From Rotaria sp. Silwood1 (lineage: Eukaryota > Rotifera > Eurotatoria > Philodinida > Philodinidae), in NCBI GenBank assembly GCA_905250075.1, contig CAJNOP010000217.1, forward strand, positions 140,037 to 204,036: DNA of 64,000 nucleotides. The letters are read 5' to 3'. The first letter of the stretch is position 1. Each line of letters starts with the position of its first letter. The notes below the pieces were generated by a model. That model had not been told where the DNA came from and did no database searches. It saw only the letters and a list, made by a program, of their open reading frames with translations. The position numbers and the translations under genes are program-made. This document shows positions 26,135-36,269 of this stretch, one piece after another.

Positions 26135-27900
26135 CCACTGCCAATCAATTCAAGAAAGAAAATGTATAATTTTGTACTTGAGAAGAATAGAAGCTGCGAG
26201 AAGTACCAAAAAGTTCATAGAAGTACTTAGAAATATAATGAAATGCATCGATATATACCAATGTGCTTGAATGTTCATTCACTTTTATTCGTAGGGAAAA
26301 TTTTCAGCTTCAAGAGGCTGTACATGGTCAACTCACACAAGCGAGTGTGGGTAGAGAGAAGCCACCTATACCACACTGATACACAACTAATTCGATATAT
26401 TCGTCCACCTCCTATTTCATAAGCACACCCTTTTTACGTGATTGCAAGTTACTCTATTCAATTTTCTGTTTTAAAAAGTTGTATGTTATAGAACAGGGCG
26501 AGATATCTGCTTAGAATAAAAAAGAGCTAACATTGACAAACTATCCGTACATATTTCTGAAAGACATGAAATCACTATTTTCATGAATATGAAGAAAAAC
26601 AGTAGCTCTTCGATAAAGGGAGTGATGTCATAATCCCGTTACACCGGATATCCACCACGCAACGGCAATTACCCCAAGGGTAATAATATCGCTATGTGCC
26701 ATGGAAACTATATACTTTTTAAAGTTGAACGTTTTGAGTGGCTTTGGTGTATTACCCCAAGGGTAATGATATCGCTATGTGCCATGGAAACTATATACTT
26801 TTTAAAGTTGAGCGTTTTGAATGGTTTTGGTGTATTATCCCAAGTGTAATGACTATATGTTCTAAAGGCTGAGCATTTTGAGTGGTTTTGGTGTATTATC
26901 CGGGGGTAATGACGTCGTTACACCAAATCCACTCAAAACGCTCAACTTGTACGATATATAGTTTATGTAAGGGGTATTAAAGTCATTACTCCTGTTCGTA
27001 AATTATAGATGGGGAAAGTGAATACACTTGATTAGTCTGCGGGTATTTTGACGGTTGGCTCTCGATACCGAGTGTAATGGTATTATGACATCTATGGATA
27101 AAGGATACCGGTATAGCTGAGAGACAATAGTTTGAGAAGTATGAGTGAGTAAAGATGTCGAAATGAGTGTGTGTAAGTGTGGTTATGAGCGGCTTTTCAT
27201 CACCCACATCCACTTGTATAATTTATCGATGTACAGTTAATTGAAAGCTGTTAACGCAATCCCTTGAGGGATTAAAAATGCGAAACACGATGTAGCTGTT
27301 GTTACTAGTCACACGAATATGGCTTTCTTCGATATACCGTGGGACCCATTTATTCATCATTTCTTACTTAATTCTTTAGAACTACAACAAGGAAGCAGTT
27401 GATATATTCTTATGAGATTCTAGTGATATATAATCGTAAATCATGTATCAAAAGGTCTGCCATGGTCTGTGATCGGTACAGAGTTTCTCTGTCATGGTCT
27501 GTGATGGATATAGGGTTTCTTTGCCACGGTATGTGGGGGGAGTGGGTGCAAATTTCTACCCTATATACTTCAACACTCCTTTCAGATCGAGTTTCACAAA
27601 AGTGAATATCCATAGGGTTTTTCTTACAAATAAATGTGAAGAAATCTCTAAGCACATTGTCGTGCGTCGAGATATTTTATTGTAGTTCTGAGTACTTCTG
27701 CGTACTCCTCTGGTTACTTCTTTATATTTTGTTTTTCTGAAGTGCAAAGTGTGCTTTTTTCCTTGTGTTTTATTCACATCACGTATTTAATCAAGAATCA
27801 AGAGTTGTCTGCATTGAAATTATAATTTTTCATAATTTAAAAAATAAACCAGCTGTTACTGCAAGTTTTCCTGTCTCTTTAATAGCCATGCAAAGCTTAT
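26135..27900. other. 3' flank of TRAF copy 1 with about 1.5 kb not present in copy 2
   Basis: Between the stop codon and the shared downstream anchor (27835-27905) this copy has about 1.6 kb where copy 2 has about 0.1 kb. AGAAGTAC-rich sequence at 26190-26235 and its inverted counterpart at about 27672-27720 may be the ends of an inserted inverted-repeat element, but I see no target duplication. The interior holds 83-bp repeats (listed separately) and a short direct repeat of CATGGTCTGTGAT (27465, 27493). No gene. Confidence 0.5.
26668..26945. repeat. 83-bp tandem repeat ending in a hairpin
   Basis: Units starting ATTACCCCAAGGGTAAT begin at 26668 and 26751, and a decayed unit (ATTATCCCAAGTGTAAT) begins at 26834, giving an 83-bp period. 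The array closes with a stem: TTTTGAGTGG..TTTGGTGTA (from about 26875) pairs with TACACCAAATCCACTCAAAA (to about 26938). Confidence 0.8.
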
Positions 27901-27902
27901 CG

Positions 27903-28113
27903 AGGGTGTGGGTGTGGGTGATGTGTGTGGGTGGGGGTGGGTGTGGGTGTGGTTGTGGGTGAGTGTGGGTGTGAGGTGTGGGTGTGGGTGGGTGTGGGAG
28001 TGGGGGTAGGTGTGGTACAGTATTCGTTAGGGGCTCATACCCACACCCTATCTCCCACACTCCACACCGACACTCACACCCCACACCCACACATCCACAC
28101 ACCCACACCCTAA
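27903..28113. repeat. Interstitial telomere-like inverted array (TGTGGG / CCCACA)
   Basis: About 110 bp of GGGTGTGGGTG-type sequence (27903-28014) is followed, after a short spacer, by about 75 bp of CCCACACCC-type sequence (28038-28112), forming a large G-rich/C-rich foldback. The unit TGTGGG is the telomeric hexamer I recall for the bdelloid Adineta vaga. The array sits exactly at the 3' edge of duplication copy 1. Confidence 0.8.
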
Positions 28114-28936
28114 GCATCGAATTTTTATTTAATTAGATACCATGCCTATTATTATTTCCTATCGAACCAAATAATGATTATTGCAATGGTCATCATTAGC
28201 TCGAGAACTGAAAGTTTCTTTTACATTATGTACAGATCGTAGAGAACGTCCATTTAAAAGAATCACTAACTTTCAGAACAGTTAGATCTTGGTGAGGACA
28301 GCAAAAGCTCTTAGAGACTCTAAATTTCCACATGCTTTCCAGTAGGAGACACTGGCCTCGTAATGGCTAAAAACAATCGTCCTTTCCTACCCATAATAGA
28401 CCTTATAGATTCAAAATTCGTTTTTGACAAATATGAGCCTCTATTAAATGACTTCTTTTCTTCAGTTTTCTTATATCTCAGTGTATTCAAATAAAAATAC
28501 TGATATGTTGAGAAGATTGTAGATTATGTATGTTCTTTTCATTAGAACATTTTTTTATGGACACAACATAATCTTTGCACAATCAATGCATTTTATTTCT
28601 AACCTTCTTTAATATGTTCTATTGTAGTTGTTGTATAATGAAGTTATCTACCAATGAATATAAAAACTAAATGTTATGTCGAATAAGCATAAAGTATGTG
28701 TCTGGATTAATGAATAACGTTTCACAGAACATCGTTGGTAAAATTGCATGTGAGAATTAGTCTTCTTCTCGAGTAATCTAAGTTGTTGTTTTTCTTTTCT
28801 ATGCAGAAATTTAAAAACTAGAACGTGCATTGTCAGAAATCAGGCGATGATAAATAACCAATCATGTAGATTCTTATTGAATCAGAAGAGCGATGACTAG
28901 ATAGAGTCATTGTTGACTATGGTCATTTTGATAAGG
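28114..28936. other. Junction between the two duplication copies
   Basis: From 28114 to about 28670 I find no match to the other copy and no gene. From about 28675 the copy 2 sequence begins, with the block resembling 13230-13310. The 7.87-kb element is inserted at 28945. Confidence 0.5.
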
Positions 28937-28944
28937 ATCGCAAT
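28937..28944. repeat. Target-site duplication, left (ATCGCAAT)
   Basis: Exact 8-bp repeat of 36810-36817 immediately outside the inverted ends of the 7.87-kb element. Confidence 0.9.
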
Positions 28945-28965
28945 TAGGGGTGGACCATTTAATTT

Positions 28966-29215
28966 AATTTGAGTTAATTAACGACGTTAATTAACGAAAA
29001 TCGTTAACCGTTAGTATTAACGAATTAACGTTTACAGGAAAACCGTTAACCGTTAATATTAACGGTTAACGAAAACCGTTAACGTTAAAATTAACGTTAA
29101 CTAAAAACCGTTAACGTTAATATTAACGGTTAACGGAAACCGTTAACGTTAATATTAACGTTAACGGTTGTGAGTTAACCGTTAATTTACAGTTAATTAA
29201 CTCATTAACGTATAA
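28966..29215. repeat. GTTAAC/TTAACG palindromic array, left end
   Basis: Alternating AACCGTTAACGTTAA and TTAATATTAACG blocks; each unit is itself palindromic. The mirror array at 36522-36795 forms the other end. Confidence 0.9.
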
Positions 29216-29261
29216 TTTCGAACTTTTTATGAAAAAGACGACAGCCACATAGTGACTTTTT

Positions 29262-29655
29262 TACGTGAAGTCCTATATCAGTAAGGTACCCAGAGTTCCT
29301 CATGTCCTATACTAGGAGGATATCTAGGGTCCCTCAAGTACTACATGAGGGGTTATGTAGGGCACCTCAAGTCCTATATCAGAGGGTACCTAGCGCCCCT
29401 CAAGTCCTGCAGCAGGAGTGTACCTAGGGTCACTCTGGTCCTATATCAGGAGGTATCTAGGATCCCTCAAGTCCTATATCAGAAGGGTACCCAAGGCACC
29501 TCAAGTCCTACATTAGGGGTACCTGGGGTCCTTGAAGTGCTATATTATGTGGATATCTAGGGCCCCTCAAGTCCTATATCAGGAGTTATCTAGGGTCTCT
29601 CAAGTCCTATGTCAGAGGGGTACCTAGGGCACCTCAAGTCCTATATGACGACAAT
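29262..29655. repeat. Minisatellite, CCTCAAGTCCTATATCAGG type (left)
   Basis: About a dozen units of roughly 30-33 bp containing TCAAGTCCTATATCAG and GGTACCTAGGGNCC variants. The first few units are mirrored in inverted orientation at 36270-36455, so they belong to the long inverted ends. Confidence 0.85.
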
Positions 29656-29775
29656 AGCTGGTGTACTGCAGTTCCTATACTAAGGAATCCCTTTGATTGT
29701 CTCAAACGCCACTTAAGGACGGTACGGATTATTTCCCAACGCATTTTTATATTGAACAGCATACTGCTCAAGGTA

Positions 29776-31016
29776 GGCCATCTGTGAAATACGCAAACAC
29801 CTGCGAACACCTCGAAAGGAACGATAGTCCAGACCTATCTATATCGTTAACTAGAACTTGATGAGCTGTGCTCACGAATACCTACTTCATACGAGTCCGA
29901 AAATAGATTCGAATCGTGTAAGTCAAAATTTGTCTGCGAACACCTCTCAAACATGCTTGAAAATCTGCGAACACCAAACCAATAAAAATAAACACTCATG
30001 ACAATCAATTTGAAAGCAAAACTTGTACGACTATATTGAAACTATATCTACAAATAACCGACTGACATTTTTTCCACTGCACTTTGACACATACAAACCG
30101 TCTGCGAACACCACGAAAGTGATTAAGAAAAATTTGCGAACACCAGTTATTTGGAAAGGTCTTACCTGAATACATAATATACCAACTGTTTATTGCTATT
30201 CTGACCAACATGGTACGTGAAAAATAGATCTAAATGTAAAGACTTCACTACGAATTATTTTACCAAAACTAGAATTTTCCTAAATTCTTATGCTTGGGAC
30301 GGAGATGCCCTATAATTATTAAACAGCTAAGATTTGAAAGTTTTGGGATTTATTTATTAACGTTAATTGACCAAATACAGATCAATATCATAGAGAATTA
30401 ATTACTACCACTAAATGTCTATAGACATGACTTTAGATTAGAAATGAATCCTTCTTTCATTAAATAAATCTTTATTGTTTACAACATTTGATAGGGAGGT
30501 CCTATAATTTAGGAAAATTCTAGTTTTGGTAAAATAATTCGTAGTGAAGTCTTTACATTTAGATCTATTTTTCACGTACCATGTTGGTCAGAATAGCAAT
30601 AAACAGTTGGTATATTATGTATTCAGGTAAGACCTTTCCAAATAACTGGTGTTCGCAAATTTTTCTTAATCACTTTCGTGGTGTTCGCAGACGGTTTGTA
30701 TGTGTCAAAGTGCAGTGGAAAAAATGTCAGTCGGTTATTTGTAGATATAGTTTCAATATAGTCGTACAAGTTTTGCTTTCAAATTGATTGTCATGAGTGT
30801 TTATTTTTATTGGTTTGGTGTTCGCAGATTTTCAAGCATGTTTGAGAGGTGTTCGCAGACAAATTTTGACTTACACGATTCGAATCTATTTTCGGACTCG
30901 TATGAAGTAGATATTCGTGAGCACAGCTCATCAAGTTCTAGTTAACGATATAGATAGGTCTGGACTATCGTTCCTTTCGAGGTGTTCGCAGGTGTTTGCG
31001 TATTTTACAGATGGTC
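29776..31016. mobile_element. 1,241-bp foldback element with 511-bp arms
   Basis: The arms 29776-30286 and 30506-31016 are nearly perfect reverse complements and flank a 219-bp spacer. The outer ends read GGCCATCTGTGAAATACG and GACCATCTGTAAAATACG. The flanks CTCAAGGTA (29767-29775) and CTCAAGTTA (31017-31025) look like a 9-bp target duplication with one mismatch, as in MULE/foldback elements. Each arm carries about six copies of TGCGAACACC or close variants. The identical 68-aa frames in the two arms (30005-30211 minus, 30581-30787 plus) follow from the palindrome and are not evidence of a gene. Confidence 0.88.
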
Positions 31017-31164
31017 CTCAAGTTATGGCTTTGTAAGGGTGCTTGGAATGTTTTGTGCTTTGGTATGACTTGAGGTAAAGCTTACTCTTTCGGAATCTAT
31101 AAGATCAATCCGTGTACACTCACCATCATCATTTTTCATGTCTACTCTGAAAAAAATATCGGAG

Positions 31165-31705
31165 CCCCACAGAACTATTTTTGGTTCTGCAGCATGTGCA
31201 GAACCAATTTCCAGTTCTGTAAGATAGTAAAAAACTTTGAAAGGTTTCGACCGATAATTCTGAACCAATGAAGGTTTTCACCAACAATTCTGAACCATAA
31301 AAAGTTCTGTGCACTAAGATGCTGAACCAAAGTGGTTCTGTCCAAAAATGCTGAACCAAAAATTCCTGTTTCTCAAAATCTGATGAATAGAAGAGGTTCT
31401 CTTCCATCTTACTGAACCTTGAATGGTTTCGCTCAATAATGCAAAACCATATGATGTTCTCCCACCAATAGTGAAAAAATAGGAAAGGTTCTGTCCAACA
31501 AAGCTGAATCTTGCGGGGTTCTGTCGAAAACTACTGGTCCATAAAAGGCTCTCTGTCAAAAAATACGGAACCTTCAAGCGTTCTGTCAAAAAATTCTGAG
31601 CTATAAAAGATACTTTATTCAAAGATACTGGTTTAGAAAGGGTTCTGACAGTCCTACAGAACTGTTCAGAGTTTCTCAGTCAAAATGCAGAACTATGAAA
31701 GAGTT
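31165..31705. repeat. About 33-bp minisatellite with GGTTCTGTC / CTGAACCA units
   Basis: More than a dozen imperfect units alternate GGTTCTGTCNAAAAATNCTG and AACCATNAAA. Units partly self-pair (TGAACC with GGTTC). Overlapping minus-strand frames (31023-31622) repeat QNFLTE/FGSEL-like peptides in several frames at once and are artefacts of the repeat. Confidence 0.8.
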
Positions 31706-32034
31706 TGACAGAAATAAACGTGATTCACCTTATACTTATTATGAAGTCTTTTTTCCAAATGTGTTTTAGCATATATGCGACAGAACTATTTTATGACATG
31801 TTATTTTATCTTCTTTTACTTCGTCATACGTTATTGTATTCTCATTCGAGCACTTCTGTTGGCCATCAAGAATGGTTTATTGTATATTTAGGTGACAGAG
31901 ATGAAATGAATGTTTTTTTTTCCAGCAATTGTACTTCGGTTATATCGTTCATTTGTCATTTATTTCAGACTGAGATTAAAAACAAATTATCATCGTATCT
32001 AAGAGTTGTAACCTATCCGAGCCAGAAAGGTTGA
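31705..32034 (+). other. 109-codon open frame, not recognised
   Basis: Open frame inside the TA-flanked element, with a hydrophobic first half (MCFSIYATELFYDMLFYLLLL) and no recognisable domain. It follows directly from the minisatellite and has no splice or paralogue support. It could be chance, a relic or a captured sequence. Low confidence as a gene. Confidence 0.15.
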
Positions 32035-32399
32035 AATAGCCAGACTGGCTAATTTTCGCCCATTCTTATCTCTTTCAGAAAGTTTGTAATTGAAAAGTAT
32101 ATCGTTCGTCTTCCTTAGATTTTAACCAAAAAATCAATCTCACAATTTTCTAAATACATTAATGTTTTTACTAAAGCATGTCGAGAGCAAGTTTAAGCTC
32201 TCTTATCAAAATAATCATGACGTTTCAAATTTCATCATTCTTCAAAAATCTTACTCTTTATCTCAACTTTTTGATCCTTTAATCGAAATTTATTTCAGGT
32301 CGTAAAAACTTAGTGAAAACATGCGTTGCTTGAGATAAAGTTCTGATGTTATCTCATTGATGTTTTGTTAGAGATCATATTTAAGGTTGAATTATCGGG

Positions 32400-33310
32400 T
32401 CAAGGGAAATACAATTTTGGAGAATAGTTTGTGGACGATTTTGTTTTGACACAAACTCTGGCATTACATATGATCTATATTATATCCTCTGAAAATTTCA
32501 GGGCTTCATGTTAATTCGCCCTAGAATGCCTTCTACAAGTTGAATGACTCAACCTTCGCTAGATGAATTTTTTCACAATCCTCGAAGTTGAGTCATTCCC
32601 TACACATAGATTAGAAAAAATCTGAATTCATGCAAATGGAAACAGCACAACACGAATTGCATTTAGATCATCAGAAAATTTAAAGACCAATTTCTCTATG
32701 GTATTTTGTCATTACTTTGTTGAAAAGTTGATGTACATTTAATGCGAACTCGTTATCCGCGTCTTATCGGGGTAATGGCTTGCTAAAGGTATGGCATTTG
32801 AAAGCATGTCAGAGTTTTTCGATTTTCACTAAACAATTTTCGTAATTCTTTTGGTTAAAATGTCTTCCACACTCAACAGCGACTAAGGCTCCTTCGAAGG
32901 TCATATTTTTAGCAAACCATTGTCGTCCATAAGTCCCAGATAAAGAGTTTACATGGTGTGTATATCAACTTTTCAATAAAGTAATAACAAAATATCGTAG
33001 AACAGTTGGCCTTTAAACGTCCTGATGATCTAAATGCAGTTCATGTTGTGCATTTTCCATTTACATCGGTTCAAAATTTTTTCATCTACGTATGGAGAGT
33101 GATTCAATTCGGAAGATTGCCAAAAAATCCGTCTAGCGAAGGTTAAGTCATTCAAATTGTTGTAGAAGGCATTTCAGGACGAATTAACACGAAGGTCTCA
33201 CATTTTCCAAGAATATAATATACACCACAAGTGTACTTTTGATGAAATACGTTCGTCAAAACACCATATTATAGCAGAGTTAGACTTATAACAAATCGTC
33301 CAACAGCTAC
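32400..33310. repeat. About 0.9-kb imperfect palindrome
   Basis: Left arm 32405-32745 and right arm about 32945-33310 are diverged reverse complements. Matched blocks include AATGCCTTCTACAA, AACCTTCGCTAGA, GCATTTAGATCATCAG and GAAAAGTTGAT. The roughly 200-bp centre is itself weakly self-complementary. No target duplication is certain. Confidence 0.7.
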
Positions 33311-33470
33311 TATCCAGAAATGTATAAGAGTATAGATGTAAGTGCAGAATCGTAAATGCATAGTTACAAGGGCATAGAAATAAGGATATAAGTTTAAGTA
33401 AGTAGGAAAAAAGAAATCAATGTAAGGATATAGAATTAAGAACATAGATATAAGAATATAGGTGTAAGGA

Positions 33471-33586
33471 TCTATGTACATAATTTCGAGTGTCTGCATG
33501 TCTGTTATCGGATGTAAAGTTAAACATTGAAGGTCACATGTTAAAGGAAAAAATAGCCGTGCAATATATGCACGGGCTCTCGCTAG
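33471..33586 (+). mobile_element. 116-bp non-autonomous Helitron-like element
   Basis: The 5' end is TCTATGTACATAA after a target A. The 3' end carries the hairpin CCGTGCAATATATGCACGG (33557-33575), seven spacer bases, then CTAG before a target T. Helitrons begin with TC, end with a hairpin followed by CTRR, and insert between A and T without duplication. Removing it restores AAGG-A/T-ATAG, an uninterrupted unit of the surrounding minisatellite, which supports both ends. Confidence 0.8.
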
Positions 33587-33880
33587 TATAGAAATAAGGT
33601 ATAGATGTAAGGATATAAGTTTAAGGATATAGATATAAGGATATAGATTTAAGGACATAGATGTAAGGATATAGATTTAAGGATATAGATGTAAAGATAT
33701 AGGTTTAAGGATATAGATGTAAGGATGTAGGTTTAAGGATATAGATATGAGGATATAGGTTTAAAGATATAGATGTAAGGATATAGGGCTAAGGATATGG
33801 ATGCCACGATATAAGTGTAAGATGATAGAAATCAGGATAGAGATGTAAAGATATAGGTGTAAGAAAATAGGAATAAGGTA

Positions 33881-33953
33881 CATTGTAAAAAATAAGTGAA
33901 GAATAATAAACGGATATCCAAGGTTTATTGTTATCCACTTATTTTTTGCAGTG
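33881..33953. mobile_element. 73-bp MITE with TA duplication
   Basis: Ends CATTGTAAAAAATAAGTG (left) and CACTGCAAAAAATAAGTG (right, reverse complement) continue into paired AATAATAAAC / AACAATAAAC. TA flanks both sides (33879-33880, 33954-33955). The element sits inside the minisatellite. Confidence 0.8.
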
Positions 33954-34814
33954 TATAAATGTAAGGATATAGAATTAAGGGTATAGATTTGGATACAAAG
34001 ATTTACGAAGAAGGGCATCGATAGAAGCGTATATATGTAGAGGTGTAAGATTAAGGACATAGAAATAACAGTACAGATAGATGGGTATAGAAATAAGAGA
34101 AAATATTAATGATAAACCATTGAAATAATGAAATACCCTATACACGGGACAGAATCATTTCTAACGAAGTATCAGATATGGTTTTCATTATTTCTGCATG
34201 GAACCCTTTTTTATCCAGAACCGTTTTTGAGGGTTCTGCGTTTTACCCAACAGCAGAACCCATAAAAAGGTTCTGCTGAACTCTGATTTTGTTTCAGAGT
34301 ACGATCAGTATATTATGAGCGGTCAATACTACTGTGGATTCCGTTAGCAAGATTTCTAAATCAAAAAAGTAGCTTAGCTTTTCAAAATCATCACTAGTTA
34401 TAAGGCTGTACGCAAAGTTGGTGCAATCCGTAACCCATGAAATTATATGGTAACAAGGCGCACATTTATCCAATGAAATGATTTTCACTAGCAAACACAG
34501 GTTACTAACGATCATGGAAACCACTTGTTCCATGACAAAATAATCGCGCATTCACATCATGTAAGCAGTCATCCACAGCCATAATTACTTCATCATTAGA
34601 CTTAAAAGTCTTGAGACGAAAAAAATCGGTCTTGTGAAAGAATATACTGAATATATGAGAAATGTATCAGAAGATAGCAGAATCATAAGCGAGAAAGCAG
34701 AAACATAAGTTGGTATAAGATGATTGATGGGATGATACCCAAAAATGTAAAAGTCCGAGGCAAGAGGACGAAAACAATGATTGAAAGATAGAGCAACAAG
34801 GAGATGCCAGCAGT

Positions 34815-35255
34815 GTCAAAAGTCCAAAAATTGTCCACTTTACTAAAAGTCCCNNNNNNNNNNNNNNNNNNNNNNNNNNNNNNNNNNNNNNNNNNNNNNN
34901 NNNNNNNNNNNNNNNNNNNNNNNNNNNNNNNNNNNNNNNNNNNNNNNNNNNNNAATAAAAGGAAAAATCCACTAAGAAATAGAAAAGTCCGTTGACTAGG
35001 AAGTAATAGTCATCAATACAAAAGACAAAAGTCTGTTGATTATAGAAAAGTGACGCATATGAATAGTAAAGTATCACAAAAGTCCGCTAAATAAAACGAA
35101 AAATCCGCTAAATTAAGCGAAAAGTACGCTAAGAGGTAGGACGTAGGTAGATTATATTACTTTTCGTTAAATTTGATAATATTTTGTCCGAGTAATAAAG
35201 CCCCTTTATTCTCCAGCGGACTTTTGCTAAAGTGGACATTTTCTGGATCTTTGCC
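34815..35255. repeat. Inverted repeat with AAAGTCCGCTAA minisatellite, spanning an assembly gap
   Basis: The left arm AAAAATTGTCCACTTTACT and following bases (34825-34853) match the reverse complement of 35207-35255 (AAAATGTCCACTTTAGC). Between them are AAAAGTCCGCTAAAT-like units and the run of Ns. Confidence 0.7.
34854..34953. other. 100-N assembly gap
   Basis: Exactly 100 unknown bases, a conventional scaffold-gap length, so the true size is unknown. It lies within an inverted repeat and minisatellite that would be hard to assemble. Confidence 0.95.
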
Positions 35256-35358
35256 AGCCCTCGGAGATGCTCATTACGAAGAGCTCCAACAAATATGGTT
35301 ACAAAAATTAATTGTGCTTCGAAAGCTTTGAAATTGGCAGCAAAAACTGAAACATGAC

Positions 35359-35727
35359 ATGAATGCACATGCCACACGATTCTGTAAATCAAGTAGTTCA
35401 TGCACGCAGTTTACATGTAGATGCATGGACTTCCTGGATAATCCTATACTCACCGATAGAACGAAATCGTTAGCTAAACAGTCAATGGACCATGGAAATG
35501 TGACCATCCTCAGTTGGTGCTCCTGTGTCTATAATGATGTCATTCCCGATGGGAATTTCGATTGTTCCAGGAATGTTGAAGTAGAAGTCCGGAGTCTTAA
35601 AGTTAAAAATATAGTTGAAGTGGACCAGCTGCAAAGCATCTGGCAACGCTTTTATGAAAAGTCACCTCTTGGCAAAAAGAAGAGTTCACGCTTTAATAAC
35701 GAGCTTGGCACGCTTGGTTACGCATGA
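35359..35727 (+). other. 122-codon open frame of unknown origin
   Basis: This is the only longer frame inside the 7.87-kb element not explained by tandem repeats. It is Cys-rich at the start, with charged stretches (VEVEVRSLKVKNIVEVDQ) and a WQRFYEKSPLGKKKSSR tail. I do not recognise it. It may be a fragment of a captured gene or a relic of a transposase. No introns or partners are evident. Confidence 0.25.
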
Positions 35728-36269
35728 AAATCTGCAGTCAACGTAAAGGTGATATGAGAATCGTCTAATGGTGTACAATTATAATATGAGTTACAGTCGA
35801 ATAGGATAATTTTACGTTCTTTACTTGATACGTGATAAAGTCAAGTATCTCTTAAAAGATTACAGATAATACTCTCAGAGTCAAATATCCGAAAGTCATA
35901 CCGTTGCTGAAATTTCATTTTTGGATCCACTGACACCCGACAGTATTCCGTCCGATCAACGCTTGAGGACTAGACAACAGGAACCAACAAAACTTGTAGA
36001 ATCCGTGGAACTTCATGATACATATCTTAAAGTCAGCACAGCTCCTTCTCGATATAGCGCTTGACGGATCCTAAGTACTTCACCCAATTGGTCTCTAGCT
36101 GCTCTAAGCGCCTTTACAAGATAAGACATGAGGTACTCTAGGTATCCCGTTGACAGCGGACATAATGTAGCTAAAGCACCTATTAGGTATGAAACGTCCC
36201 GTGCCGTAAGTGGCTCCTGATATACAACTGGAGCCCCATAAGTACAATCTGACACAGGGCATGAGGAAT
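35728..36269. other. Interior sequence, no gene recognised
   Basis: Unassigned DNA of the large element, passing into decayed minisatellite units. An 80-codon minus frame (36013-36255) overlaps these units and is not convincing. Confidence 0.4.

Larger units (their letters stand above)
13220..27905 (+). repeat. Segmental duplication, copy 1
   Basis: This segment aligns by eye, in the same order and orientation, with 28675-43950. Matching anchors include TAATGAATAANGTTTCA (13265/28709), the CACGAGTATCTTAATC block (14575/37660), ATCGTATGATCTTA (14646/37760), CTATCCGACG-like (17200/38805), AATTTCAAGCACT (18580/40004), CTTAAAAAGCATAA (20055/40710) and the whole TRAF-like gene. The noncoding part is strongly diverged with many indels. 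The 3' edge is marked by ATGCAAAGCTTATC (27889 and 43933). Confidence 0.8.
33320..34100. repeat. AAGGATATAGATGT / AAGGATATAGGTTT minisatellite
   Basis: Runs of 12-14-bp units AAGGATATAGATGT and variants extend across this interval. They are interrupted by the Helitron-like insertion at 33471-33586 and the MITE at 33881-33953. Minus-strand frames that read LYPYIYIL repeatedly (33269-33658, 33761-34060) are products of this repeat. Confidence 0.85.
31145..34299. mobile_element. TA-flanked 3.16-kb inverted-repeat element
   Basis: Left end CTCTGAAAAAAATATCGGAG and right end (reverse complement) CTCTGAAACAAAATCAGAG are each bordered by TA (31143-31144, 34300-34301). Next to both ends lie CAGAACC..GGTTCTG hairpins. 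TA duplication suggests a Tc1/mariner-like or related mechanism. The interior is minisatellite and palindromic sequence, with no transposase seen. Confidence 0.6.

Noticed and set aside
27830..28117. Frames rich in Gly/Val/Cys or His/Pro/Thr on both strands (also 62653-62996)
   Set aside because: They are translations of telomere-like G-rich/C-rich tracts.
28945..29215. Reading the GTTAAC array as a CRISPR or centromere satellite
   Set aside because: Units are variable and spacerless, limited to about 250 bp and mirrored at the other end of a transposon; neither explanation fits.
30005..30787. Two identical 68-codon frames in opposite orientation
   Set aside because: They are the same stretch of the two arms of the foldback element; identity comes from the palindrome, not from coding constraint.
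31023..31622. Overlapping minus-strand frames up to 102 codons
   Set aside because: Several frames are open at once over a 33-bp repeat and give repeated FGSEL/QNFLTE-like peptides; repeat artefact.
33269..34060. Minus-strand frames of 129 and 99 codons rich in LYPYIYIL
   Set aside because: They are translations of the AAGGATATAGATGT minisatellite.
34667..35077. 136-codon minus-strand frame
   Set aside because: It runs through the 100-N gap and surrounding short repeats, so the open frame is not real evidence.
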